Positions 1 through 10,455 of a stretch of DNA of 64,000 bases are shown here, in pieces. This DNA is from Pantoea sp. GD03673. GTDB lineage: Bacteria; Pseudomonadota; Gammaproteobacteria; Enterobacterales; Enterobacteriaceae. Position numbers and translations under genes: made by a program. Every line of letters starts with the position of its first letter. Within the stretch, counting starts at the first letter, position 1. The notes under the pieces were generated by a model that had not been told where the DNA came from, did no database searches, and saw nothing but the letters and a program-made list of their open reading frames with translations. Where the stretch lies: NCBI RefSeq assembly GCF_029844725.1, contig NZ_JAOCKJ010000008.1, positions 180,526 to 244,525 on the forward strand, in the 5' to 3' direction.

Positions 1-20
1 GTTTTAAAACTAAATGTCGG

Positions 21-50
21 GGTTGCTATAGGTTTATAGCAACCTTTTTT
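21..50 (+). terminator. Rho-independent terminator at window start
   Basis: A 10-bp perfect stem (21-30 with 35-44), a 4-nt loop and a run of six T form a typical terminator reading rightwards. It would end a gene lying before the window; that gene is not visible here. Confidence 0.75.
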
Positions 51-347
51 AATCCCCTGTTTACACTCCCCCACTGCTTTATCTTTTAGCTTAGCCTTCC
101 TGTAGTGCTGCACGCATAACCCTGCTGATCCCTAATAATAAAATAACGCGTTAAATATATTTTAATTGCCAGTTAAATCAGTTAATCCTAATAGCAAAAA
201 TACAATAGCGCTATGCACTTAACCGTAAAAAAGCAATTAACGAATAAGGTAAAACAGTGAGCATGATGAATGCTGTCTTATTTGACGCTCATCGCCGGGA
301 TAACATTTATCCCGGCGATACAGGTCAGCGCACTGTTTTCAGCAGCG
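51..347. other. Intergenic, AT-rich, with a hairpin behind the MFS gene
   Basis: No convincing gene is present. An 11-bp perfect inverted repeat (293-303 with 307-317, 3-nt loop) lies about 30 bp beyond the stop codon of the leftward MFS gene. It could end that transcript, but no T run follows it, so it may only stabilise the RNA. The rest is AT-rich and could hold promoters for genes outside the window. Confidence 0.5.
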
Positions 348-1586
348 TCAGCCAATGGCACCCAGCGTATCTTCCTGACCCTGCTTTTTCGGCAGCAGAA
401 ATAGCGTCGCGGCAATATCCAGCAGATAAATCAGTGCCAGCAGGGTAATCGCCGCCGTGAATGAGAACTGGCTCGCCAGCAGACCGATTACCACCGGGCC
501 AAAGCCGCCCACGCCTCGTCCAAGATTAAACAGGACGTTTTGCGCAGTGGCACGCACCTGTGGCGGGAAGGTATCGGAAATCAGCGCGCCGTAGCCGCCA
601 ATCATGCCGTTAACAAACATCCCCATAATCGCGCCGGTAAACAGCATGACAGTCGGGTCGCGCAGCTGCGCATAAACGACCACCATCACCACAGCGCCGA
701 ACTGATAGAGCAGGAAGATTTTCCAGCGCGCAAAGCGGTCGGCCAGCACGCCAAACAGCCAGATGCCAAAGGTCATCCCGACAACCGTTACCGCAGTCCA
801 GAGGCCCGACTTCGTCAGACTGAAGCCAAAACTGGAAGAGAGGTAGCTCGGCATCCAGATCATCAGCCCGTAGTAACCAAAGTTCTGGACTGAACAGAGA
901 ATAAAAATACCGAGACTGGCTTTGGCCGTAGCGCGATCGCGCACCAGCAGCTTCAGGCGCGCCGGGAAAGAGAGTGACGGCACATGTTTAACCTGCCGTT
1001 GATACGCCTCCGGTTCGCCCATGCCGCGACGAATGGCAAACGAGACCAGTGCAGGCAATAAACCGACCAGGAACATGCCGCGCCAGCCGATGATTTCCAG
1101 CAGCGGCGGCGTGATAAACGCGGCCATCAGCACCCCCAGCTGCCAGCCAATACCGACCCACGCGGATGCGCGATTGCGCTTCTCAACAGGCCAGGCCTCA
1201 GCAATCAGCGCCATGCCAATACCAAATTCGCCCCCCAGCCCGACGCCCGCCAGCGTTCGCCAGGCGAGCAGATCCCAGTAGCCCTGCGCCACCGCACACA
1301 GGCCGGTAAAGATTGAGAAAACCAGAATGGTGACGGTCAGCATGCGGATACGCCCGTAACGGTCGCTGAGATGACCGAAAACAATGCCACCGACAACCGC
1401 GCCAATCAGCGTCCAGGTCACCAGCGATCCCGCCTGTGAAGGATTGAGCGCCAGCGAAACACTGATAGCTGGCAGCATAAAGCCAAGTATCAGCAGGTCA
1501 AATCCATCCATGGCATAACCGCTGACCGCAGCCAGCATCGCTTTGCCCGGCGTTACGCCCGGCACAGATTGGGGAGAAGGGGACAT
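348..1586 (-). CDS. MFS transporter, organic/aromatic acid type
   Basis: A 412-residue inner-membrane protein with about twelve hydrophobic segments, typical of the major facilitator superfamily. The loop between helices 2 and 3 carries the family motif (GHLSDRYGR, about residues 71-79), and a related GVLADRFARWK motif follows helix 8. The N-terminal DGFDLLILGF segment resembles aromatic-acid and sialate H+ symporters, in which an Asp in helix 1 matters for transport. The substrate cannot be told from sequence. An AGAGG ribosome site precedes the ATG. It lies downstream of phoU on the same strand, behind a hairpin, so it probably has its own transcript. Confidence 0.8.
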   Translation of the reverse strand: MSPSPQSVPGVTPGKAMLAAVSGYAMDGFDLLILGFMLPAISVSLALNPSQAGSLVTWTLIGAVVGGIVFGHLSDRYGRIRMLTVTILVFSIFTGLCAVAQGYWDLLAWRTLAGVGLGGEFGIGMALIAEAWPVEKRNRASAWVGIGWQLGVLMAAFITPPLLEIIGWRGMFLVGLLPALVSFAIRRGMGEPEAYQRQVKHVPSLSFPARLKLLVRDRATAKASLGIFILCSVQNFGYYGLMIWMPSYLSSSFGFSLTKSGLWTAVTVVGMTFGIWLFGVLADRFARWKIFLLYQFGAVVMVVVYAQLRDPTVMLFTGAIMGMFVNGMIGGYGALISDTFPPQVRATAQNVLFNLGRGVGGFGPVVIGLLASQFSFTAAITLLALIYLLDIAATLFLLPKKQGQEDTLGAIG

Positions 1587-1648
1587 CGTTGCGCACCTCT
1601 GAGAGAAAAGTGCCGCAATTATAAAGAGAGTTCAGGATGTGACCAATT

Positions 1649-1683
1649 GAAAAGGCTTATCCCTGCGCCAGTCGGGCGCAGGG
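1649..1683 (-). terminator. Probable terminator of the pst-phoU operon
   Basis: Immediately beyond the phoU stop, a GC-rich stem (1661-1669 pairing with 1675-1683) is followed leftwards by a short T-rich tail. Position and shape fit the end of the pstSCAB-phoU transcript; the tail is imperfect. Confidence 0.5.
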
Positions 1684-1693
1684 AAGCCCTGTA

Positions 1694-2428
1694 TCAGGAA
1701 GGTTTGTTGCTGCCGTCATCGCCCGACAGTAATTCATCAAGCCGGTCACCGCCAACGTGACGGAAATCCTGACCTTTAACGAAATAGAAGATGATTTCGC
1801 AGATGTTCTGGCAACGATCGCCGATGCGCTCGATGGCGCGGGCACAGAACAGCGCCGTCAGCACGCTGGGAATGGTGCGCGGATCTTCCATCATGTAGGT
1901 CATCAGCTGACGCACAATACCTTCGTACTCTTTATCCACCTTCTTATCTTCACGGTAGATAGTGATCGCTTCATTGAGATCCATCCGTGCAAAGGCGTCC
2001 AGTACGTCATGCAGCATCTGCACGGTGTGACGACCCAGCGACTCAAGGCTAACCAGCAGCGGAAGATGCTGCTGACCAAACTTCTCCAGCGCCGTGCGGC
2101 TGATCTTCTCGGCCACGTCACCAATGCGTTCCAGCTCAGAAATGGTTTTGATGATCGCCATCACCAGACGCAAATCAATCGCGGTTGGCTGGCGTTTGGC
2201 GATGATGCGCACGCAGGCTTCATCAATCTCCACTTCCATCATATTCACCTTCTGGTCGCCGTCGATGACCCGCTGCGCCAGTTCCCCGTCCAGGTTGTGC
2301 ATCGCGGTAATCGCATCGGTCAGCTGCTGCTCGACCATGCCACCCATGATCATTACCTGGGTGCGGATGTGCTCCAGTTCGGCATTGAACTGACCGGAGA
2401 TGTGCTTATTCAGATTCAGATTATCCAT
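1694..2428 (-). CDS. phoU: Phosphate signalling protein PhoU
   Basis: This 244-residue all-helical protein is the negative regulator linking the Pst transporter to the PhoR-PhoB system. It is needed to keep the Pho regulon off when phosphate is plentiful. Sequence from the first residues ([15 protein letters not shown]) through the repeated three-helix PhoU domains matches the enterobacterial protein, including metal-binding E/D-rich helices such as GDVAEKI and GDRCQNI. An AGGAG site lies 7 nt before the ATG. It is the last gene of the pst operon, 17 bp behind pstB. Confidence 0.97.
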   Translation of the reverse strand: MDNLNLNKHISGQFNAELEHIRTQVMIMGGMVEQQLTDAITAMHNLDGELAQRVIDGDQKVNMMEVEIDEACVRIIAKRQPTAIDLRLVMAIIKTISELERIGDVAEKISRTALEKFGQQHLPLLVSLESLGRHTVQMLHDVLDAFARMDLNEAITIYREDKKVDKEYEGIVRQLMTYMMEDPRTIPSVLTALFCARAIERIGDRCQNICEIIFYFVKGQDFRHVGGDRLDELLSGDDGSNKPS

Positions 2429-2445
2429 GTCGATCTCCTGTCAGA

Positions 2446-3222
<777 letters not shown>

Positions 3223-3263
3223 TCATCTCTCTTATACGGCGCCGCACAGGGCCGCGCCGGAAG

Positions 3264-4154
3264 TTAACCGTGTTTACCTTTGGCGAAAATGACCCGCGCC
3301 ACAATGTTCAGCAGCAGCACGCAGAGGGTAATAATCAGCACACCCGCCCAGGCCAGGCTCTGCCATTCGGCGAACGGGCTCATGGCGAATTTGAAGATGG
3401 TCACCGGCAGGTTCGCCAGCGGCTGCATCATGTCGGTGCTCCAGAACTGGTTCGACAGCGCCGTAAACAGCAGCGGGGCCGTTTCCCCGGCGATGCGGGC
3501 AATCGCCAGCAGCACGCCGGTGATGATGCCGGAGACCGACGCTTTCAGGGTGATGGCCGAGATCATCTTCCACTTGGGCGTGCCGAGCGCATAAGCTGCT
3601 TCACGCATGCTGTCTGGCACCAGCCGCAGCATATTTTCGGTGGTACGAATCACAATCGGCACCTGCAGTAACGCCAGCGCAATCACCCCGGCCCAGCCAG
3701 AGAAGTGCTGCATCTGCGACACCACCAGGGTGTAAACGAACAGCCCGACCACAATGGAGGGTGCCGAAAGCAGAATGTCGTTAATAAAGCGGATCACTTC
3801 TGACAGGGCCGACTTACGCCCATATTCCGCCAGATAGATGCCCGCCATGATGCCCAGCGGTGTGCCGAAGAAGGTCGACCAGAAAATCAGTAAGCCACTG
3901 CCCGCCAGGGCGTTCGCCAGACCGCCGCCTGCGGTATTCGGTGGTGGCGTTGATTCGGTGAACAGGGACCAGGAGAGTCCGTCCACGCCGCGCGACACGG
4001 TGGTGAACAGAATCCACACCAGCCAGAACAGGCCAAACGCCATGGTCAGCAGCGACAGCGTCAGCGCAATTTTATTTTTCGTGCTGCGCCAGGACTGCAT
4101 TTTACGGCGTGATGCGTCCAGTTCGGCGCGCGCCTGAATTTCAATCGTGGTCAT
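3264..4154 (-). CDS. pstA: Phosphate ABC transporter permease PstA
   Basis: A 296-residue inner-membrane permease that pairs with PstC to form the phosphate channel. It shows six hydrophobic segments and the permease EAA-type loop ([16 protein letters not shown]) that docks onto PstB. Its start codon overlaps the pstC stop by four bases (ATGA), indicating translational coupling. Confidence 0.97.
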   Translation of the reverse strand: MTTIEIQARAELDASRRKMQSWRSTKNKIALTLSLLTMAFGLFWLVWILFTTVSRGVDGLSWSLFTESTPPPNTAGGGLANALAGSGLLIFWSTFFGTPLGIMAGIYLAEYGRKSALSEVIRFINDILLSAPSIVVGLFVYTLVVSQMQHFSGWAGVIALALLQVPIVIRTTENMLRLVPDSMREAAYALGTPKWKMISAITLKASVSGIITGVLLAIARIAGETAPLLFTALSNQFWSTDMMQPLANLPVTIFKFAMSPFAEWQSLAWAGVLIITLCVLLLNIVARVIFAKGKHG

Positions 4155-5113
4155 GAGCGCGCTCCTTCACTTTTCGCCAGCCGCATAATCATCAGCTTTG
4201 AAATCGCCAGTACGATAAAGGTAATCACAAACAGGATCAGCCCCAGCTCCATCAGCGCAGCGACATGCACACCCGATTCCGCTTCCGCGAACTCGTTGGC
4301 CAGCGCCGAGGTGATGCTGTTACCCGGCATAAACAACGACGGGCTGTCGAGCTGGTAGGTGTTGCCGATAATAAAGGTCACGGCCATGGTCTCACCCAGC
4401 GCACGCCCCAGTCCCAGCATTACGCCACCAATCACACCATTTTTGGTAAAGGGCAGGACGATGCGCCAGATCACTTCCCAGGTGGTGCAGCCGATGCCGT
4501 AGGCTGACTCTTTCATCATCACCGGGGTCTGCTCAAAGACGTCGCGCATGACCGAGGCGATGTAAGGGATGATCATGATTGCCAGAATCACCCCCGCTGC
4601 GAGGATGCCGATACCAAAAGCGGGACCGGAGAAGAGCTCGCCGACAATCGGAATGCCCGACATCACGTCGTTAACCGGCGTCTGAAAATATTCGGCAAAC
4701 AGTGGCGCGAAAACAAACAGGCCCCACATGCCATACACGATACTCGGGATAGCAGCCAGCAGCTCAATGGCGGTGCCCAGCGGGCGACGCAGCCAGCCTG
4801 GCGCGAGTTCCGTCAGGAACAGCGCGATACCAAAACTCACCGGCACGGCGATAATCAGGGCGATGACAGACGTCACAAGGGTGCCGTAGATCGGAACCAG
4901 TGCGCCGAATTGTTCGTTGGGAGCATCCCAGGTTTTGGTCCACAGAAAGGCGAAACCAAACTTCTGGATGCTGGGCCACGAGGAGATGATCAGGGAGACA
5001 ATAATGCCACCCATCAGTAACAGCACAATCAGCGCAGCCAGCCTGACCAGCGCGCCAAAAATTCTGTCACCTTGTTTGCCCGGGGCTTTGAATGCCGGCT
5101 TCGTTGCAGCCAT
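4151..5113 (-). CDS. pstC: Phosphate ABC transporter permease PstC
   Basis: A 320-residue permease subunit with six membrane segments and the EAA-like loop ([19 protein letters not shown]) that contacts the ATPase. It accepts phosphate from periplasmic PstS and passes it inwards with PstA. It is separated from pstS by an 87-bp spacer with stem-loops and overlaps pstA by 4 bp. Confidence 0.97.
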   Translation of the reverse strand: MAATKPAFKAPGKQGDRIFGALVRLAALIVLLLMGGIIVSLIISSWPSIQKFGFAFLWTKTWDAPNEQFGALVPIYGTLVTSVIALIIAVPVSFGIALFLTELAPGWLRRPLGTAIELLAAIPSIVYGMWGLFVFAPLFAEYFQTPVNDVMSGIPIVGELFSGPAFGIGILAAGVILAIMIIPYIASVMRDVFEQTPVMMKESAYGIGCTTWEVIWRIVLPFTKNGVIGGVMLGLGRALGETMAVTFIIGNTYQLDSPSLFMPGNSITSALANEFAEAESGVHVAALMELGLILFVITFIVLAISKLMIMRLAKSEGARS

Positions 5114-5140
5114 AGAAGTCTCAGTCTTCAGAGGTTATCA

Positions 5141-5190
5141 GGGCGGCAGGACGCCGCCCGTAGGGTCTGACCAAACCGCTGTCCGGTCAG
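5141..5190 (-). other. Stem-loops between pstS and pstC
   Basis: Two inverted repeats lie in the 87-bp pstS-pstC spacer: a 7-bp stem with a 5-nt loop (5141-5147 with 5153-5159), and a 6-bp stem (5167-5172 with 5185-5190). Such elements commonly protect the upstream message, which would fit the excess of binding protein over permease. This role is inferred. Confidence 0.5.
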
Positions 5191-5200
5191 GGTCGGTCAA

Positions 5201-6244
5201 TTACTGATAAAGCGCTTTACCAGAACTGTCTTTGATGTTCGCTTTCCAGGCGGCACGAATCTGTTGTGTCACGCTCTCTGGCAGCGCAGCATAGTCCAGC
5301 GCGGTGGCCGTTTTGCTGCCGCTTTTGTACGCCCAGTCAAAGAACTTCAGTACTTCAGCGCCTTTCGCCGCATTCGCCTGATCTTTATAAATCAGAATGA
5401 AGGTGGTTGAGGAGATTGGCCAGGCATCCGCGCCCTTCTGGAAGGTCAGGTCCTGTGCGAACGATTTGCTCCAGTCAGCGCCTTTCGCCGCATTACTGAA
5501 GCTGGTTTCGCTTGGTGCAACCGCTTTGCCATCCGCATCCATCAGTTTGGTGTAGGTCAGGTTGTTCTGTTTGGCATAGGCATATTCCACATAGCCGATT
5601 GAACCCGGCAGACGCTGAACAAAGGCGGCGACGCCGTCGTTGCCTTTGCCGCCCAGACCCACCGGCCAGTTAACCGTGTTGCCTTTACCAATCTTGCTGT
5701 TCCAGTCCTGGTTCACTTTTGCCAGATAGCTGGTGAAGACGAACGAGGTGCCAGAACCATCAGCGCGACGCACCACGTTGATGTTGGTTTCAGGCAGTTT
5801 TACCCCTGGGTTAAGTTTAGCGATCGCCGGGTCGTTCCACTTTTTGATGGTGCCCAGGTAGATATCACCGACGGTCTTGCCATCCAGCGTCAGCTGACCT
5901 GACTTGATACCGGGCAGGTTAACTGCCAGCACCACGCCACCAATCACGGTAGGGAACTGGAACAGACCATTTTTCTGCAGATCTTCATCTTTCATTGGCG
6001 CATCCGATGCACCGAAATCGACGGTTTTGGCGATGATCTGTTTCACGCCGCCAGATGAACCGATACCCTGGTAGTTAATTTTGCTACCGGTGGCTTGCTG
6101 ATATTCTGCTGCCCACTTGGCATAAACCGGTGCCGGGAACGTCCCGCCAGCGCCAGTGAGATCGGTGGCCGCAAAAGCAGATACCGCGCTTACGGCGAAG
6201 GTGGTGGCGAGGATTCGGGCTACGGTGCTACGCATCAGTGTCAT
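5201..6244 (-). CDS. pstS: Periplasmic phosphate-binding protein PstS
   Basis: A 347-residue secreted receptor that captures phosphate in the periplasm and delivers it to PstCA. The N-terminus has a basic start, a hydrophobic core and a probable cleavage after AFA, before ATDLTGAGG. Phosphate-binding stretches are intact ([29 protein letters not shown]). The ATG is preceded by GGAGG; the second Met three codons in is the alternative start, but the first one matches E. coli MKVMR. It is the first gene of the operon and has Pho boxes upstream. Confidence 0.98.
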   Translation of the reverse strand: MTLMRSTVARILATTFAVSAVSAFAATDLTGAGGTFPAPVYAKWAAEYQQATGSKINYQGIGSSGGVKQIIAKTVDFGASDAPMKDEDLQKNGLFQFPTVIGGVVLAVNLPGIKSGQLTLDGKTVGDIYLGTIKKWNDPAIAKLNPGVKLPETNINVVRRADGSGTSFVFTSYLAKVNQDWNSKIGKGNTVNWPVGLGGKGNDGVAAFVQRLPGSIGYVEYAYAKQNNLTYTKLMDADGKAVAPSETSFSNAAKGADWSKSFAQDLTFQKGADAWPISSTTFILIYKDQANAAKGAEVLKFFDWAYKSGSKTATALDYAALPESVTQQIRAAWKANIKDSSGKALYQ

Positions 6245-6309
6245 GTTCCCTCCAGGGGAGAAAAGTCAGGCTCGGGGCCGTTTTAGTAAGAGTCTGTGAT
6301 TGCTGCAGG

Positions 6310-6369
6310 AGGGAAAATAGGACAGTTTGATGACAGTGAAATGTACGAAATATGACAGTTATGTGACAG
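6310..6369 (-). promoter_or_regulatory. pstS promoter with two Pho boxes
   Basis: Read leftwards, two tandem PhoB-binding boxes built from CTGTCA-type half-sites 11 or 10 bp apart occupy 6350-6369 and 6318-6337. They are followed by a TATTTT-like -10 element in the same arrangement as E. coli pstS. PhoB binding would replace a -35 element. The upstream box begins only 20 bp from the left end of the Tn7-like transposon. Confidence 0.9.
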
Positions 6370-6389
6370 AGGGCCAGAATGAAGTGGGC

Positions 6390-6615
6390 TGTGGGATGCA
6401 AATAAAGTTTCATCCTAACCCTAAAAACAGAGAGAAACGTCGCGCGCTCTCCTATTCATAAAAAATCCCTTTTATATCAGTATGTTGTGAGCACTTACAC
6501 CCGAGACTGGATCGTTTTGCCTTTCATGGGAGAGTGATTAAGGGCGCTAAAGTATCATCCTAATTTTCGCCCAGGCTCGAAAAATACGGTAAATGGTGAA
6601 AATAAAGATTCATCC
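6390..6615 (+). repeat. Transposon left end with three TnsB-type sites
   Basis: Three copies of a motif like AAATAAAGNTTCATCC, all in the same direction, lie at 6400-6415, about 6545-6560 and 6600-6615. They are widely and unevenly spaced, as in the left end of Tn7, where TnsB binds three separated sites. The first is part of the terminal inverted repeat starting at 6390. Confidence 0.88.
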
Positions 6616-6911
6616 TTTTCCGATGTTGCCCGTTCCAACATGTAAGCAGTCAGTCAGAAAAAACACATAGATCCAATCCCTAGCGAGCATTGAGCTCTCT
6701 CATCCGTGCCAACTGCTCCAACCCTTGGACGCCCTAAATGCTTACCCAAAAAAATCAACACCTTCTTTTAAAAACACAATCAAAAATGACTCCCTTATAT
6801 CCATTTAACCTAAACAGCCTTCCCCCCACTGCACTAGCTAGGGCTCGTAGTTCGGCGCAAGGCTGAAGTCGCTTGGCTGCTTCGCTGTGCAGATCCATGA
6901 CCCACTTTCCA
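6616..6911. other. Non-coding spacer between left end and cargo
   Basis: About 300 bp of AT-rich sequence between the last left-end TnsB site and the end of the Deg protease gene. I see no gene. A 60-codon leftward frame overlapping the protease end lacks a ribosome site and resembles nothing I know. Confidence 0.5.
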
Positions 6912-7807
6912 TCAAACTCCCGGTTGTAGTTCCACAAGCATCTCGCGAGTCTTGCCGGCCCGCTCCACTAACAAGACCACAACATCTCCAACGTTCTTGT
7001 CGTCTAGCCGGGCCTGTAATGTGGTGACGTCGTCGACGGCGATACCGTCGATGCTGATAACGCGATCGCCGGGCACGATGCCGCCTGCGGTGACCTCGAC
7101 GCCGACGAGCCCGGCCCTGTGCGCCGCCGAGCCCGGCGTCACGCGCAATACGAATACGCCCTTACTGCCGGTCAGCGCCTGCAGACGCGCGTTGAGCTGC
7201 TCATCCACCTCGATGCCCAGCGCCGGACGGATGTACTTGCCGGTCTTTATGAGTTGCGGCACCACGCGCATGACGGTATCGACCGGCACCGCAAAGCCGA
7301 TGCCGGCCGAGGCGCCAGACGGACTGTAGATGGCGGTATTGATGCCGATCAGCCGCCCAGCCGAATCGAGCAGCGGGCCACCGGAATTGCCGGGGTTGAT
7401 AGCGGCGTCGGTCTGGATCAGGTGGTCAATGGCCGGGCCACTGGCGTCGCCGGAAAGGGTGCGGTCAAGCGCCGAGACGATGCCGGTGGTGAGCGTCCAG
7501 TCGAGCCCGAAGGGATTGCCAATGGCAAAGACCTTTTGCCCCACCTTGAGATCGGCACTGGTGCCCACCGGCACCGCCGGCGGGCGCTTGAAGCCGACGC
7601 CAATCTTGAGTACCGCGATGTCGTGCGCAGGACTGGCGCCAACGAGCGCAGCCTGATAATCGCGACCGTCGGCCAGTTTGACCGTGGCAGACGATGCCCC
7701 CTGGATCACGTGGAAGTTGGTCACCACGTGGCCGGCATCGTCCCAGATGAAGCCGGAGCCGGTGCCGCGCGGCACGGAAAAGACATTGCGCGACCAGACG
7801 TCACGCA

Positions 7808-8661
7808 CTAGGCTCTGTACGTAAAGTATTGTCGCAAGCACCGCATAGCGCAGGCCAATGAGACCATCGCCGCAAAACTTGTTGCGAGCTTGTCGAAGCG
7901 CGTCACGATGCGACGGTTCTCCTTCAGCCAGCCAAACATGCGTTCGATGATGTTGCACTGCCGATATTTGGGGCGATCAAAAAGTCGAGGCAATCCTGGC
8001 TTGGTTTTGCGCTTCATGCTTCGCAACGGAATGACTGGCTGCATGCGATAACGATCACAATACTGGCGCAGCGCTTCAGCGTCGTAACCCTTGTCAGCCA
8101 GCAACCAGCGGCAACGCTTGCGTGGGCGACCGCGCAGGCTGGGTATGCAAGCCTGATCGAGTAGCGGTTGGGCATAGGCTATATCGCTGGCTTGTCCGCC
8201 TGACAACAGGAAACGCAGAGGCACACCATTGGCGTCGCACAGCATGTGAATCTTGGTCGTCAGGCCACCCCGGCTGCGCCCGAGCGCGTGGTCTTGCGGT
8301 TCTTCAAATCCCCTTTTTTCCCGGCACCTGATGAGGCCCGGGTTGCTCGTACGGCAGTGGAGTCGATCATCCATGTTTCCAAGTCAATCAAACCCTGCTC
8401 ATTCAATCGGATATGAAGACGCTTGAGCATCTGATCAAAAGCTCCGCAATCACGCCATCCCCGGAACCGTTGATAGATCGTTGACCAAGGGCCGAATCGT
8501 TCGGGCATGTCTCGCCAGGCTGCGCCAGAGCAAAGCACCCAGAGAATACCGTTTAGCATCAGGCGATCATCGGCCCGAGGGCGCCCGGTGCGCTGATTTT
8601 TGGTGAAGATATCTGCAACCAGATCCCAGGCTGCGTCGGGGAGTTCATACCGCTTTGCCAT
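7808..8661 (-). CDS. IS5-family transposase made by -1 frameshift
   Basis: Two overlapping frames encode one DDE transposase. The first (8260-8661, starting MAKRYELPDAAW) carries the N-terminal DUF4096-like region and the first catalytic Asp (DSTAVRA). The second (from 8374) supplies the other Asp (LADKGYDAEA) and the Glu (ERMFGWLKENRR). They overlap across an A6G slip site read leftwards (8314-8319), where a -1 shift gives GKKRGFEEPQD in continuous reading. The TAG stop at 7808-7810 lies outside the IS and is supplied by the CTAG target duplication. Confidence 0.85.
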
Positions 8662-8730
8662 CTTGGCCTCCTGGCTTTAATGGCGGTGTATTTTACAGAA
8701 AATCGTATTTCTTGGGTTTACGTACAGAGC
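7812..8730 (-). mobile_element. IS5-family insertion sequence
   Basis: A 919-bp element with terminal inverted repeats (GCTCTGTACGTAAA at the left, its complement at the right) and a 4-bp duplication CTAG on both sides (7808-7811 and 8731-8734). Length, target site and the two-frame transposase fit the IS5 family, probably the IS427 group. Both ends and the duplication are perfect, so the insertion looks recent. Confidence 0.9.
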
Positions 8731-9005
8731 CTAGTTGTGCCGTGGTGATGTAAACCACCGACCCGCGCGATTTCTCGAACAGCTCGATGGTGGTTTTTTC
8801 GTCGGCGGCCAGGTCGCCGCGCGGCGTCACCGTGCGCTCCTGCGTTTCGTGGGGACTGAACCAGGCTTCGATGGCGGGCAGGAACTGCCACAGCAGCATG
8901 AGTGCGGCGATGCAGCCAGTGATGACGAGCCAGCGCCGGATGAATCGATCCGGCGCCGGGCGGCTGTAGGGGTCGGGGTAGGTCACGTCATTCTCCATGT
9001 TGAAA

Positions 9006-9969
9006 TCAGCGCCAAAGGCCGCCGGTGCGCCAGCGTGGCGGACGTGGTGATACGGTCACCTCGGGGACGAAACGGGCCGATGGAAACGGCGGCATCGCGG
9101 GCGGCGGAGCAAGTTCCAGCAAGCGCTCAATGCGTTCAGCCGTCGCCGGATGCGTGCGCAACCAGGAGGGTTCCGGATTGCCCCATCCGGGCAGCAGCCA
9201 GGCGCGCCAGGAGCGGCTCACCCGCTCGATCTTGGCGAGCGCCGAGGCCAGCCCGTGCGGGTCGCCGGTCAATTCGGCAGCGAGCCGGTCGGCGTCGAAT
9301 TCGCGCACCCTGGACAAGCCCAACTGAGCCAGCAAGGCCAGCTGTGGCGCGACCGCCAGTAGAAGCAACGCGGGCCAATTGACTTCCGTGACTCCAAGCA
9401 ATAGCGCTGGCAAGCTGAGCACGATCGCAAGCTGCCCCAACAAGGCTAGAAGATGGGTGAGCCGGCTGATGGAATCGGCCAAGCCCATGACACGCAAATC
9501 CTCGTTCGCAATATGCGCGATTTCGTGGCCGAGCACGCCGGTCAACTCGCGGGGCGTGAGGCTACGCAACAGGCCGTCGGTCAGCGCGATGGCCGCGTGA
9601 TGCTTCGAACCGGTGGCGAAGGCGTTGACGACCCCGCTGGGCACGTAGTGCGGTACCGGCACGGCAGGCAGCCCGGCCCGCGCCGCCAGTTCCGCGCAAC
9701 ACAGCCCAAAGATCGGGCGCTTCATCCGGGTGCAGGGGGCGTGCGCCATACAGCCGCAAGGTCAGCCCGGAGGCGGCCGCCGGTTCGAGCAGCAGGGTGA
9801 ACCCCGCGGCCGCAAGCGCCAGCCAAAGCCCGCCGTCACCCAACAGCAGGCTGCCAGCGACGGCGGCAATCCCGAGCAGGGTCAGCACCAACAGCGCGGT
9901 TTGCAGGCGATTGAGCCAGCGATGCCGCGCGCCGACATTCTGCGCGTGGCGCAGATCACGACTGATCAT
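9006..9969 (-). pseudogene. htpX: M48 (HtpX-like) metalloprotease, frameshifted
   Basis: Two frames together make one membrane protease of about 320 residues. The upstream frame (MISRDLRHAQNV..., two membrane segments) runs to ...DLWAVLR. The continuation ELAARAGLPAVP... lies in the next frame. One extra base near 9692-9693 explains the break. The downstream part contains the zinc-protease motif HEIAH, further hydrophobic segments and the third-ligand region (REFDADRLAAEL). HtpX-type proteases remove damaged membrane proteins. The start at 9969 overlaps the psiE stop and is preferred over 9996. A sequencing error in a GC-rich stretch is the alternative explanation. Confidence 0.82.
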
Positions 9970-10444
9970 CTGAGCTTTCCCCGGCTGTCCGGTCATCGCG
10001 CTCGCGCAGCAGCCAGTAAGTCGCCCCGAGGGCCAGTGTCGCGCCTGCGAGCGCCGCGACCTTGGCGGGGCCGGTCTCCGGGTCGAGGATCACGAATTTA
10101 CGCGCCAGGGCCATCAGCCCGATCAGGATCACCGTCTTGACCTGGATGATGCTGTCGCGCCGCAAGGCCACCCGCACGATGGAATGCTTGAACTCCATGG
10201 CGATGAGCAGCGTCATGATCATGCCGAACACGGTCTGGAAGACCTTGTGATCGAGCGGATTGAACGCATCAATGATCAGCAGGCTGAAGACGATCGAGAT
10301 CAGCTGCAGCAGCGAGACCACGATAATCACGGCAATGATTGCGGACAGCGCGAGCGCGATCACCTGTTCGAAGCGCTCGTAGAACGTCATCACTGCCCAT
10401 TGGGCGCGAAATGTTTTGATCGGGTCTGCTTGCTTTTCCTTCAT
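9956..10444 (-). CDS. psiE: PsiE-family membrane protein
   Basis: A 162-residue protein with about four membrane helices, related to the phosphate-starvation-inducible PsiE family. Its function is unknown, but it is a constant member of the transmissible stress-tolerance locus. The start ATG at 10444 has a GAGGAG site 5 nt upstream; the longer frame from a TTG at 10459 is less likely. Its stop overlaps the start of the M48 protease gene, and it begins just after the original stop of the diguanylate cyclase gene, consistent with one transcript. Confidence 0.85.
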   Translation of the reverse strand: MKEKQADPIKTFRAQWAVMTFYERFEQVIALALSAIIAVIIVVSLLQLISIVFSLLIIDAFNPLDHKVFQTVFGMIMTLLIAMEFKHSIVRVALRRDSIIQVKTVILIGLMALARKFVILDPETGPAKVAALAGATLALGATYWLLRERDDRTAGESSDDQS

Positions 10445-10455
10445 CGCCACTCCTC

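Larger units (their letters stand above)
6912..8998 (-). pseudogene. degP: Deg/HtrA-type serine protease, split by an IS
   Basis: The gene is broken by a 919-bp IS at 7812-8730. Removing the IS and one copy of the CTAG duplication rejoins the frame exactly (...ITTAQL-VRDVWSR...), giving a 387-residue protein. It would have one N-terminal membrane anchor (about residues 23-45), a trypsin-like domain with His in NFHVI, Asp in HDIAVL and Ser in GNSGGPL, and a C-terminal PDZ domain. This architecture fits DegS/DegP-like envelope proteases that degrade or sense misfolded proteins. It is the last gene of the stress locus. As it stands, the N-terminal piece (8693-8998) lacks the catalytic residues, and the downstream piece holds the triad but has no anchor or proper start. 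Confidence 0.88.

Noticed and set aside
257..448. 63-codon rightward frame at the window start
   Set aside because: It overlaps the 3' end of the MFS gene, has no ribosome site and covers the hairpin at 293-317.
6755..6937. 60-codon leftward frame overlapping the Deg gene end
   Set aside because: Its start would be TTG within the protease gene without a ribosome site, and it resembles no known protein.
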